Virus record (IMG/VR): IMGVR_UViG_3300048004_000010
Location: 1 to 22,144 of that record
Source of the DNA: a virus
Direction: 5' to 3' (one strand)
DNA length: 22,144 nt
The notes below the pieces were generated by a model, which saw only the letters and a program-made list of their open reading frames with translations, did not search any database and was not told where the DNA came from. Made by a program: the position numbers and the translations under genes. The stretch's first letter is position 1; every line of letters begins with the position of its first letter. Of the stretch, positions 1-9,000 are shown in pieces.

Positions 1-27
1 ACAGTTCAAACTAAACAGGTAGGCTAA
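1..27 (+). CDS. possible 3' end of an upstream gene (partial)
   Basis: Frame 1 reads open from the window edge for eight codons (TVQTKQVG) and stops with TAA at 25-27, one base before the next ATG. That spacing matches the tight junctions elsewhere on this arm. The other two frames also stop before base 23, so the frame choice rests only on this spacing. The product cannot be named. Confidence 0.3.
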   Translation, partial: TVQTKQVG

Positions 28-28
28 T

Positions 29-271
29 ATGGAACTATCTTCGTATCTGATTTGGAATGCTTTTATAACATTAGTCCTAGCTCCAATACTCTACAACATT
101 CGACAAAACTCTCAAGAAAATAAACGTGTTGATATTTTGTTAAATAAAACTAGAGAAGAAATAGCTAGAGACTATGTTACTAAAAGTGAGTCCAGAGCAG
201 TTATGAAAGACTTAGTAGATAGATTAGATAAATTAGATGAAAAGCTTGACAAACTGTTTGAATTAAGGTAA
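29..271 (+). CDS. small membrane protein with C-terminal coiled coil
   Basis: This 80-aa protein has one hydrophobic segment near the N-terminus (about residues 5-23), followed by a charged helical region. The last 30 residues carry a leucine/aspartate/lysine heptad-like pattern (VDRLDKLDEKLDKLFEL), which predicts a coiled coil. The start ATG lies six bases after an AGG-containing purine run. Small proteins with an N-terminal TM and a C-terminal helix are common among tail and lysis genes of podoviruses, where they are usually annotated only as hypothetical. It sits nine bases before the first large virion gene, so late expression is likely. An inner-membrane spanin-like or holin-accessory role is possible, but no outer-membrane partner is visible and I do not assign a function. 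Confidence 0.7.
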   Translation: MELSSYLIWNAFITLVLAPILYNIRQNSQENKRVDILLNKTREEIARDYVTKSESRAVMKDLVDRLDKLDEKLDKLFELR

Positions 272-279
272 AATAGTAT

Positions 280-2352
280 ATGAAGAAAAAGTACAAAAGA
301 GCAGGTACTAGTTCTGAACGTCAAGACTATCGCAAAGGTGGTCAAGTTTCTAAAGACGGTCCAAGACAAAAGTTATATGGAGGTAGCGGTGGCTATGGAA
401 CTGATTTTAGTAAACAACTTGCTAATGCTTATAGTGGTAATTTTACGATAAGTTTTCCAGATTCATCTGGGAATATTCAAACTGTAAATTTAAACGAATC
501 ACCTAAACCAAGTGAAATAGCAGCAGCACAAATAAAATCAAATACTGGAGCTAATATGGCAATGACAGAACAACAAAAAGCAGCTAATAGAGCTGAATTA
601 GAAAAAGCTAAAGCAGGACAAGTTTCTGCTGCTAGTCAAATACCTGATGTACAACAAGTAGATACTAGTCTTCAACAGCAAAGTACTACTATGGCTGCAC
701 CTACAGGTGTAGGAGAAACTATAGTTAGCCAAGTTCCACAAGAGCCAGTAAGCACTGTAGGAACTTTACAAGTTGCACAAACTCCAACAGTTGCACCTGC
801 AGCTACAATGCAACCTGCTCAAGTTGCACAAGCTCCGACAATAACTGCTGCTCAAACTCAAGTAACTGATGATGCTATAGCTAAAGTTGCTGGTGTAGAA
901 AAAATACCTACAATTGACCCTGCAGAAGTACAAGTTAAAGAAGGAGCAGTAGCTCAAAGAGTAGTTGGTCAACTAAGCCCACAAGCAACAGCCACTGCAG
1001 CTCAAGCAAGTGGCACGACATTAGCACGAGTTACTAGAGCTAAAAAACAATTAAGAACTGCCGGATTAGACGAAGCAACAATTACTGAATTAGGAGATAA
1101 TCCAGAAGCATTAGAAGATAGATTAACTGATTTTACTGAAGCACAAAGAGGTGTTATTGAAGGTTTACCTCAAGAAGCATTAATTAGTAATCAAATGGAT
1201 ACTTTATTAAAAGGTATCGAAAGCGGTGAAATACCTACATGGGCAAGACCTGCAGTATCAGCAGTAGAACAAATGTTAGCACAAAGAGGTTTGGAAGCTT
1301 CTACAGTTGGTAGAGATAATTTAGTAAATGCTATAATACAATCAGCAGTACCATTAGCTCAAGCAAATGCTCAAGCTATTCAACAATCAGTAGCTCAAGA
1401 AAAAACTTTAATAAGTCAAGAATCTTTAGCTAATGCTCAGTTAAGACAACAAACAGCATTACAAAATGCTCAAAATGTATTTAGTTTAAATATGGCTCAG
1501 TTTAATGCTGACCAACAAACAGAGTTAGCTAACAGTAGATTTTTTCAAACAGTATCAATTACCGATGCAACAAATGCACAACAAGCTATAATACAAAATG
1601 CAGTATTGCAATCACAAGCTAATTTAGCAGAAGCAGGTATGAACGAAAGATTAGCAATACAAAATGCTAAAGCTTTTTTACAAACTGATTTAGCTAATTT
1701 AAATACTACTCAACAAACAAATGTATTAAAAGCTCAACAAGAACAACAAAGAATGTTATCTAATCAAGCTGCTAGTAATGCTGCTGCACAGTTTAATGCT
1801 ACTAGTGAAAATCAAACTCAACAATTTATGGCTAACCTAGCAGCACAAATGGAACAGTTTAATACTACTCAAAGAAATGCAACTGCACAATTCAATGCTA
1901 CTCAAGCTAATGCTGCTGCTGCTAGAAATGCAAATAGAATAGCTGATGCTAATAGGTTAAATGCTCAGTTAGCAACTCAAGTAGACCAGTTTAATGCGAA
2001 TCAAGATTTTGCTAGAAATCAATGGAATTCACAGAATGCTGCTGCTGTTGAAGCTAGTAATATACAATGGCGAAGACAAGCTAATACTGCAAACACTGCA
2101 GCACAAAATGCAGTTAATTTACAGAATGCTCAGAATGCTTTTAATCTTAGTACTCAAGCTCAAGCTTTTTTATGGCAAGAATTAAGAGACCAAGCTGACT
2201 ATGATTTTAGAAGTGCTGAAAATGAAAATGAAAGAATAGCTGCTTTAGTTAATACAGCTCTTGCAAGTGACCCAGAAAGTTACAAAAATACTGGAGCATT
2301 AAAAAGTTTAATAGGTGCAATAATAGGCGATATAACATACGAGAGGACATAG
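280..2352 (+). CDS. Ala/Gln/Asn-rich virion protein with QFN repeats
   Basis: This 690-aa protein is probably a structural or internal virion component. The N-terminus is basic and glycine-rich (DYRKGGQVSKDGPRQ near residues 17-31). A low-complexity linker at about 160-200 repeats QVAQxPT-like units rich in Pro, Thr, Ala and Gln. Residues about 318-365 (starting IPTWARPAVSAVEQMLAQRG) resemble a block I recognise from other marine phage virion proteins, although I could not search for it. From about 405 to 640 the chain is almost entirely Ala, Gln and Asn with repeated QFN(A/T)xQ units, typical of long helical or fibrous assemblies. The gene opens a run of virion genes with short junctions. 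No enzymatic motif was seen. Tail or internal-core location is inferred from context only. Confidence 0.75.
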   Translation: MKKKYKRAGTSSERQDYRKGGQVSKDGPRQKLYGGSGGYGTDFSKQLANAYSGNFTISFPDSSGNIQTVNLNESPKPSEIAAAQIKSNTGANMAMTEQQKAANRAELEKAKAGQVSAASQIPDVQQVDTSLQQQSTTMAAPTGVGETIVSQVPQEPVSTVGTLQVAQTPTVAPAATMQPAQVAQAPTITAAQTQVTDDAIAKVAGVEKIPTIDPAEVQVKEGAVAQRVVGQLSPQATATAAQASGTTLARVTRAKKQLRTAGLDEATITELGDNPEALEDRLTDFTEAQRGVIEGLPQEALISNQMDTLLKGIESGEIPTWARPAVSAVEQMLAQRGLEASTVGRDNLVNAIIQSAVPLAQANAQAIQQSVAQEKTLISQESLANAQLRQQTALQNAQNVFSLNMAQFNADQQTELANSRFFQTVSITDATNAQQAIIQNAVLQSQANLAEAGMNERLAIQNAKAFLQTDLANLNTTQQTNVLKAQQEQQRMLSNQAASNAAAQFNATSENQTQQFMANLAAQMEQFNTTQRNATAQFNATQANAAAARNANRIADANRLNAQLATQVDQFNANQDFARNQWNSQNAAAVEASNIQWRRQANTANTAAQNAVNLQNAQNAFNLSTQAQAFLWQELRDQADYDFRSAENENERIAALVNTALASDPESYKNTGALKSLIGAIIGDITYERT
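1498..2004 (+). repeat. degenerate QFN(A/T)xQ repeats inside the 690-aa virion protein
   Basis: Five copies of a short unit encoding QFNADQ, QFNATS, QFNTTQ, QFNATQ and QFNANQ begin at 1498, 1789, 1855, 1888 and 1987. They lie within a longer Ala/Gln/Asn-rich helical stretch. The copies differ in sequence and spacing, so this is a protein-level repeat rather than a recent DNA duplication. Confidence 0.7.
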
Positions 2353-2361
2353 GAGAATATA

Positions 2362-3543
2362 ATGGGAATATTTGATGAAATAAAAAAAGCCGGTAAAAAA
2401 GTAGTTGGCGGTGTAAAAAAACAAGTTAGTAAAGTTGCTAAAATAGTTAAAAAATCTGTTAAAGGTGTAGCCAAAGTTGTAAGAGAAGTAGGTAGAGGGG
2501 TAAAAAAACTAACTAAAAATAAATATGTACGGATGGGATTAATGATAGCTGCTGCAGTTACCTTACCTATGTTTGTACCTGCAATAGCTGCTTTACCGGC
2601 TGTAGCTGCTGGAGCTGTTACTGGTGCTATCACTGGTGGTGCTGGAGCTTTACTTTCAGGTGGAGATTTTAAAGATGTATTAAAAGGTGCTGCATTTGGT
2701 AGTGCTACAGGAGCTGCTTTTGCTAAGATTGGTGAAGCAATTAAAACTGCTAGAGGAGCTACAGATTTTAAAGCAGATACTGTCGGAGGTAAATTAGATG
2801 CTATGGGAGCAGATGTTCCTGACATTCCTGTTACTGATGCTGCTCCAACTATCGATGTTTCTGGAGACATTACTACAGCTACTGCAGAAGGTTCTAAATA
2901 TGCAATGCCACAACCTGACTTTCAATTTGACCCAACTGAAGTAAGTAAGTTTTCTATAGACCCTAATATTAATCCATTGGATTCTCTATCTCCTACAGGG
3001 GTAACGACTACTGCTACTACTAATATTCCAAGTGAAACCTTCGTTTATCCTAATCAGATAATGAAGGCGGGAGCTCCAGCTCAGTCTGTAACATTTACCA
3101 AACCGGGTATTGATACTTCAGTAATTGCTCCTGCTAAAAGTGTACAAGAGTCCATAACAATGAGTCAAAACTTTGCTAAATACGGAAGCACTGACCCTAC
3201 ATTAGGACAAAAAATAGCTGGTGGTTTTAAAGATGCAGGAGAAAGATTAAAAGAATCTTTTAGTCCAGAAAATATAGTAGACAAAGGACTAGAAGTCGGT
3301 GAAACCTTATTAGTAGGTGCTGCTCAAGGAGCTATATCTGAAAGAATGGCAGATGACCAATATGTAGGAGACCCAGCATATGCTCAACAAGAATACGGTA
3401 ATCAACTTCAAGAAGTTCAAGCAATTTATAGAGAGGCTAATATAAACTTAAATGATGCTTACTCACATATGACTTTTGGTTCAGGCGATGTTAATGCTGT
3501 AAGTAATCAATTATTTAGTCAACCAACAATTCAGGTGGCATAA
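2362..3543 (+). CDS. virion protein with cationic amphipathic N-terminus and glycine/alanine hydrophobic segment
   Basis: This 393-aa protein has 19 Lys/Arg and only 3 acidic residues in its first 57 residues, arranged in a KKxxKxxK pattern with valines between (for example KKVVGGVKKQVSKVAKIV). This suggests an amphipathic helix. It is followed by a hydrophobic Ala/Gly/Val/Pro-rich stretch at about 58-125, which suits membrane insertion. The remainder is polar and unremarkable. A clear AGGAG lies six bases before the ATG. The location, between other virion genes and upstream of the 1444-aa ejection-type protein, fits an internal protein that enters the host envelope during DNA ejection. That role is inferred; I recognise no named family. 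Confidence 0.7.
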   Translation: MGIFDEIKKAGKKVVGGVKKQVSKVAKIVKKSVKGVAKVVREVGRGVKKLTKNKYVRMGLMIAAAVTLPMFVPAIAALPAVAAGAVTGAITGGAGALLSGGDFKDVLKGAAFGSATGAAFAKIGEAIKTARGATDFKADTVGGKLDAMGADVPDIPVTDAAPTIDVSGDITTATAEGSKYAMPQPDFQFDPTEVSKFSIDPNINPLDSLSPTGVTTTATTNIPSETFVYPNQIMKAGAPAQSVTFTKPGIDTSVIAPAKSVQESITMSQNFAKYGSTDPTLGQKIAGGFKDAGERLKESFSPENIVDKGLEVGETLLVGAAQGAISERMADDQYVGDPAYAQQEYGNQLQEVQAIYREANINLNDAYSHMTFGSGDVNAVSNQLFSQPTIQVA

Positions 3544-4271
3544 TGGCAAAAGTAAAACCAATGAAAAAATTTATAACAAGAAATTTATCAGAAGCTATTG
3601 AAAGAAGTGTAAATGATGTTGTTGATTCTGGTATAGATATATCTGAGTTTGTAGGTGCAATAGAAAATGAACCTACTGTTATTAAGGCAAAAAACAATTT
3701 TAATCAACTAGATTTTGATGAATTAGTTTCATTAAAAACGAAAGGAACTTCCATGCCGGGTCAATCATTAACTAATGACCCTAGTGCTCCGTATGCGTGG
3801 GAAAAACCTGCAAAGTATTCTAATCCTAGAGAAGCTTTAACAGCAATTACTACAGAGCTATTAGACACTGAAAAAGTTAAACTTGTTATTGCTAGTTTAA
3901 CAGAAGGTATGGCAGTTACTGATATTACTACTGCAGTATTATATGCAAAATTTTTTCAAGGTGACATAAATCCCGATACAATGTTATTATTAGTAGAGCC
4001 AATTATGTATACTATAATGTCTTTAGGTTCAGAAGCAGGAATAGAGTACAATATCGAACCTAACGATATTGAAGAAGAAGACGAAGATGAAATGAGTGAA
4101 AACTTAGCACAATTTAAAAGTGCTGTAAGTAAGTTAACAAATGAAAAAGAAGTAAGTAAAGATAAAGAGCTTAACATTAGAGAAGATGTTTTACCTAGAA
4201 ATTTATTAGATAAAATAAAAGAACAAGGTCCTGAGATTAGGAGCTTACTGACAAAACAAACAGAGGAATAG
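3543..4271 (+). CDS. conserved marine-phage virion-region protein, function unknown
   Basis: This 242-aa protein has a central block PGQSLTNDPSAPYAWEKP (around residues 72-90). A helical, moderately hydrophobic region follows at about 115-165, ending in a segment rich in Met and Leu (MLLLVEPIMYTIMSLG), and then a very acidic stretch (IEEEDEDEMSE). From memory, the NDPxxPYxWEKP block recurs in structural gene clusters of marine podoviruses and myoviruses, but no function is established there that I know of. The start codon overlaps the previous stop (TAATG at 3541-3545), so translation is probably coupled. The gene belongs to the virion operon by position, and a structural or assembly role is the simplest reading. 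Confidence 0.7.
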   Translation: MAKVKPMKKFITRNLSEAIERSVNDVVDSGIDISEFVGAIENEPTVIKAKNNFNQLDFDELVSLKTKGTSMPGQSLTNDPSAPYAWEKPAKYSNPREALTAITTELLDTEKVKLVIASLTEGMAVTDITTAVLYAKFFQGDINPDTMLLLVEPIMYTIMSLGSEAGIEYNIEPNDIEEEDEDEMSENLAQFKSAVSKLTNEKEVSKDKELNIREDVLPRNLLDKIKEQGPEIRSLLTKQTEE

Positions 4272-4272
4272 A

Positions 4273-6015
4273 ATGAGTATTTTTGATGGTTCTAGATTTG
4301 GCGAAGTAGCTGGTTCATTACTAGCTAGAAGAAGAAAAGTTAGTAGTAGAGATAGGAACGAAGCTTTAGTTCTTTCTGCTTTACTTTCAGGATTTACAGG
4401 TAAACAGCAAAGTTTACAAGAAAACTTAACTAATAACTTAACTGATTTACAAGACCAATATCAAGATATTTTTCAAACTAATAGAGATATTTATAACTCT
4501 CAAGAAAATATAAAAGCCAGAGCAGAGTTTAAACAATATCAAGCTGATAAAGAAGCATATTTAAATACTAAATCTATAGAATTTTTTAATCAAGACCCAA
4601 ATATGCAACTTGCTTTAGGAACTAATCCTTATAATACTTTAGCGGGAACTAGGGATTTAAACGAAGACTCTAAACAATTATTTATGGATACATTAAATGA
4701 TAAAAGAAAACTAGCAGAAGAATTTATTTTAGCTAAATCTAAAAGTCCAGTGGTTACAATGCCTACATTTAGTCAATATAATGATGCAGCTAAAGCTGAA
4801 TATCTAGCTGCTAGAAATCAATTAAGAGATGACCCAACTAAAAAATCTGTACTTGCCAATATGTTTGATGGAATATTTGGTACAGGCTCAAGTAAAAAAA
4901 TTGAACTAGAGGGAGCATTAGAAGAATCAAGACTTACTAGAGAAGCACAAGATAACTTAGTAGCTGAAAACGATACTATAGTAGGTGATGTAATGGCTAG
5001 AAATAGGGCAGTTTTAAAAGGAAAAAGTACAGCTCTGACTGGATTAGAAATGTTTGATGCTTTTACTACTACTACACAAGATTTAAAAGATAAACAAAAC
5101 GAAATACAAAATTATTTTAGAGACTCTTCTAATCCTATAACCGAAGAAAAATTAATAGATGCTTATGCAAATGGTGTTAAGATAGATAGATTTCCGGGGT
5201 TGTCAACACTTCAAGAAGCTGACATTGAAGGATTTGCTAATACTTTTACTTATGTACAACAACTTAAAAAAAGAGGAGTGGATGACCCTACAGATTATTT
5301 AACTGTTAGGCAAAGAGATATACATGATTCTGTTTATGGTGTTAGTAGAGAGGAAATAACAAATATATCAGACCAAGTCAAGGATGATGATAAGAGATTT
5401 AATATATCCTCACAAATTCAAATGATGATAGCTAAAGATAATAATTTGTCAGATGCTTTAAAATTTATATCTGGAGATTTTAAATTTAGTGATGATGGCA
5501 CAGAAGATGCTTCGAGTTTTCAATCTCATATATTCATAACTAATGTTATAAAAAGCTCTGTTAAATATCAAAACAAATATGATTTAGATGAAGCAGAAGC
5601 TTTGAAACAAGCTATTCAAGACCAGATAGCAGGAATTATACCAGAATCATCAGAAGAATATGAAAATAAATCTGGCTTGATTGGTTTTGGTCTTTTAAGT
5701 GATGTTTGGAGTACAGGTCGTTATGCAAGTACAGTACAGTATGTAAATCCAGATGTTGTTAATCTGCCAATACTACCAGAAACAGCAGATACATATGTTT
5801 CTAACTTAAATGAAAATGAATGGCAACAAATCAATACAGGTTACAAAGATGAAAATGGTGATAATCAAAATTTTATTCCACGTGAAGGAAAAGAATATAT
5901 TCAAAGAGATGAAGAACAAGGTTATGAACTTACATTTGCAACTAAGCCTGTAGTCAATAACCAAGAAGAAATTATATCATACAAATGGTATCTTGCTGAC
6001 GAAAAAACTTTTTAA
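4273..6015 (+). CDS. helical internal virion-type protein
   Basis: This 580-aa protein has a basic N-terminus with a run of arginines (LLARRRKVSSRDR, about residues 16-28). A long helical, glutamine- and asparagine-rich segment follows at about 40-95, likely to form coiled coil, and then mixed helical sequence. No catalytic motif or membrane segment was recognised. GAGG lies within the last codons of the preceding gene and the ATG follows that stop by one base. Its place directly before the 1444-aa ejection-type protein parallels the order of the middle and large internal core proteins of T7-like phages (gp15 then gp16). I infer the role from size and position, because I cannot see sequence similarity to T7 gp15. 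Confidence 0.65.
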   Translation: MSIFDGSRFGEVAGSLLARRRKVSSRDRNEALVLSALLSGFTGKQQSLQENLTNNLTDLQDQYQDIFQTNRDIYNSQENIKARAEFKQYQADKEAYLNTKSIEFFNQDPNMQLALGTNPYNTLAGTRDLNEDSKQLFMDTLNDKRKLAEEFILAKSKSPVVTMPTFSQYNDAAKAEYLAARNQLRDDPTKKSVLANMFDGIFGTGSSKKIELEGALEESRLTREAQDNLVAENDTIVGDVMARNRAVLKGKSTALTGLEMFDAFTTTTQDLKDKQNEIQNYFRDSSNPITEEKLIDAYANGVKIDRFPGLSTLQEADIEGFANTFTYVQQLKKRGVDDPTDYLTVRQRDIHDSVYGVSREEITNISDQVKDDDKRFNISSQIQMMIAKDNNLSDALKFISGDFKFSDDGTEDASSFQSHIFITNVIKSSVKYQNKYDLDEAEALKQAIQDQIAGIIPESSEEYENKSGLIGFGLLSDVWSTGRYASTVQYVNPDVVNLPILPETADTYVSNLNENEWQQINTGYKDENGDNQNFIPREGKEYIQRDEEQGYELTFATKPVVNNQEEIISYKWYLADEKTF

Positions 6016-6017
6016 AA

Positions 6018-9000
6018 ATGACAAACACTAGAGATTTATTAAATAAAGATACATCACTAGGAGGTATCTCATATGGAAACATTGACTACAATGCTTCTAG
6101 AAAAAAATATAATTTATCTGATTTAAGAAAAAATGAAGAGTTTAATAAAACTACTGAAAGATTTTTAAAATCTATAGGTGAAGGAGATTCAGTATCAGAT
6201 TTATTTTCGTATTTTAGAGGTGCAGATTATAATTTAGCAGATGGATTATCAGTACTATCTCAAAGTAAAAAATTTACTGACCAACAAAAAAGAGACTATC
6301 AATATTTAAGAAGTAAATTTGATAATGCTGATATGGGTGGTTTTGGCGAATGGGTTAGTGGCATAAGTAGTATAGCAGGAGATGTTATAACTGACCCTAC
6401 AGTAATAGCAAGTATGTTATTTGTTCCTTGGACAGGAGGTGCATCAGCAGCAACAAGGTTAGCTGGTAGTAAAGCTGTTCAATTAGGATTAAAAAAGTTA
6501 ACTAATAAAGAAATAGCAGAAGCAACTGCTAAAGGCATATCTAAACTTCCCGGTCAAAAACTAAAAGAACCTTTAAGTAAAACAACTCAGACTGCTTTAG
6601 CGAGTACTGAGGGTTTTTTATATGGTAGTACTAATAATGCAACTACACAAAATATTGATATAAACACTGATAGAAGAAATAATTATAGTCTTGGTGAAAC
6701 ATTAGGTGCTGGTGCGATAGGTGCTGCTTTACCTGCAGTTATTAGAGGAGTGGGTATCGGAGCTTCTAAAGGTTATAATAAATTTAATGATTCTGTCCAA
6801 CAAAGACGAGCTAATCGTATTGATGGTGGTGAAGATTATAAAATGGGTATCTTCGATTATGGTGACGATGTTGTAGATTCTATTGCCGATTATGTTGTAC
6901 ATCCAATAAACAAACGTATAAGTGTTGTAACTAGAGAATTAATAGAAAAACCAACCTCTAGATTTATTGAAAAAATGAAACTTGACAAAGGTTTGGATGA
7001 CTTAATAAAAATTTTTAGATATGACACTGATAGAAGTATGTCGGCAGCAGGGTTTGATGCTAAAATGCCAGTATCAGAACGAAGTTATTATGAGTTAGTA
7101 AATAATGATATTGGTCTTAGAACTGAAAAACTGACAGCTTTCTTAGACCCACTATATAGAAAAGGAAAGATTGATAAACCTACAGTTGGTTCAAGAGATG
7201 CATTTTTTAAAGTACCCGGAAAAGTTAAAAAATATTTTGGTTACGAAGATTTAGAAAAAACTAAAAAAAGTTATGGCTCTTATCAAAGAATATCTAATGA
7301 AACAAATGATGCATTAGCTTATTATTTAAGAACTGGTAGAAAAACTATAAATGTAGATGGTAAACGGGTAAATATTGTTGATGCTTTTAAAGTTACTGAA
7401 AATACTTTAGATGAAATTATTACGGCTGGTAATGGTATTAGGTCTGTAATGACAGAAATAAGAAACGATGCAATTAGTAAAGGTTTAAAAATTGGAAAGA
7501 TAGACAAGTATTTACCTAGAGGTTGGCGATACAATAAAGTTCAAGATGAACTTGATAATTTTAAAAACAATGGAGTTGAAGGTGCACTAATAAAAGAATT
7601 AAAAGCTAAGTATCCTAAATTAGGTAAAACGGTTGATGGTACTACAAGTAAAGACCAAATAATTAATTTGTTAGAAGATTTAGTTGACCCCGCTTCTACT
7701 GCTAATCAATCTTTTCTTGAACTTGCAACTGTTGGTAAAGGTGAAGTAGGTGCAACATTAAAAAGAGCATTTTTTAAAAGTACTCCTGCTTTAACAAAAG
7801 AAAGAAAATTAAGTAAACTTAATGATGCAGTTATTTCTGATTATCTTGATGGTAGTGTAGAAAATTTATTGGCAAATTATGTACATCAATCTGCTGGTTT
7901 TATTAGAAGAAAACAATTATTTGGCGAAGATTTAGCTGAATTTAAAATGAGACATACAGACCCTATTAGAGAAAGATTAAATAAACTTGATAAAGATTTA
8001 ACTTCAAACGAGTTATCACAATTAGAAGATTTGTATTTAGTTACTACAGGTCAAATAAGTCGACCTAAAGGTGCGATAGGAACATTTTTTAATGATGTAG
8101 CTCTTGTTGGTAATCAATTAGCATTACTTCCACTTGCTACGGTTACAAGTTTGTCAGAAGTTGCAGTTCCTTTAGTTAGAGGTGCAGGTAAAAAAGGTTT
8201 TCAAAAAGGCACAACAGAGTCTGGTATAGACAAAGGAGGTGTAAGAATACTTTGGGAAACAGCTAATGACTATCGCAAGATGTGGTGGAATGATGTTTGG
8301 ACTAAAGAACTAAAAGATGCTAGACCTGAAGCAATGCGAGAACTAAATAGATTTAATAGAGCCGTAGGTGCAGCATCTGAAGATAGAGCTTTGGCAATGT
8401 TTGGTCAAGGTTTTAGTAGAAGAGCTACTCGTGCACAGAACACATTTTTTAAATATAATTTATTACATGACTGGACAAGATTTGTACAGCTAACTTCTTT
8501 TAATGTAGGTAAATCAAAAATATACGATAACCTATATGAATTAGCAACTGATAAAGTTATAGCAGGAAGTATTCGTTCTGCAAAAAAATTATCTCCTAAA
8601 CGAAAAATTAGATTAGAAAATGAGTTAAAAGAATTAGGAGTAGATGTCACTGCTGGTATTAAATGGGTTCAAGCTGGTGGAAAAAATACAAGTAAATTTT
8701 ATAACGAAAGTTTACTGCCTAGTGCAGCTAGATATGTAGACGAAGTTATTATGAACCCAACTGCTGCAGCTAATCAAAAACCGTTATGGCATTCAATGCC
8801 GGGAACTAGATGGGCTTTTGGTTTAATGGGTTTCCCTACTGCATTTGGTAATACAGTAATAAAAAATGCATTAAGAGAAGTTAATAAAGATGTAAGACAT
8901 AGAACTATAGGTAAGACTGGTCAGATGGGAGCAGGTGTTGTGACTATGGTAGGTATTGCAATGTTTGGTAATACACTTAGAAGTAGAGGAGGGAATTTAG

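Noticed and set aside
29-271. 80-aa TM/coiled-coil protein as an inner-membrane spanin
   Set aside because: The outline fits, but it lies about 11 kb from the lysis cassette and no lipoprotein partner with a lipobox is visible.
2280-2870. Long open frame on the - strand (196 codons, Ala/Pro/Thr-rich)
   Set aside because: It lies antisense to two well-supported virion genes and its composition mirrors their Gly/Ala codons. It is isolated on the wrong strand for this arm and has no family features.
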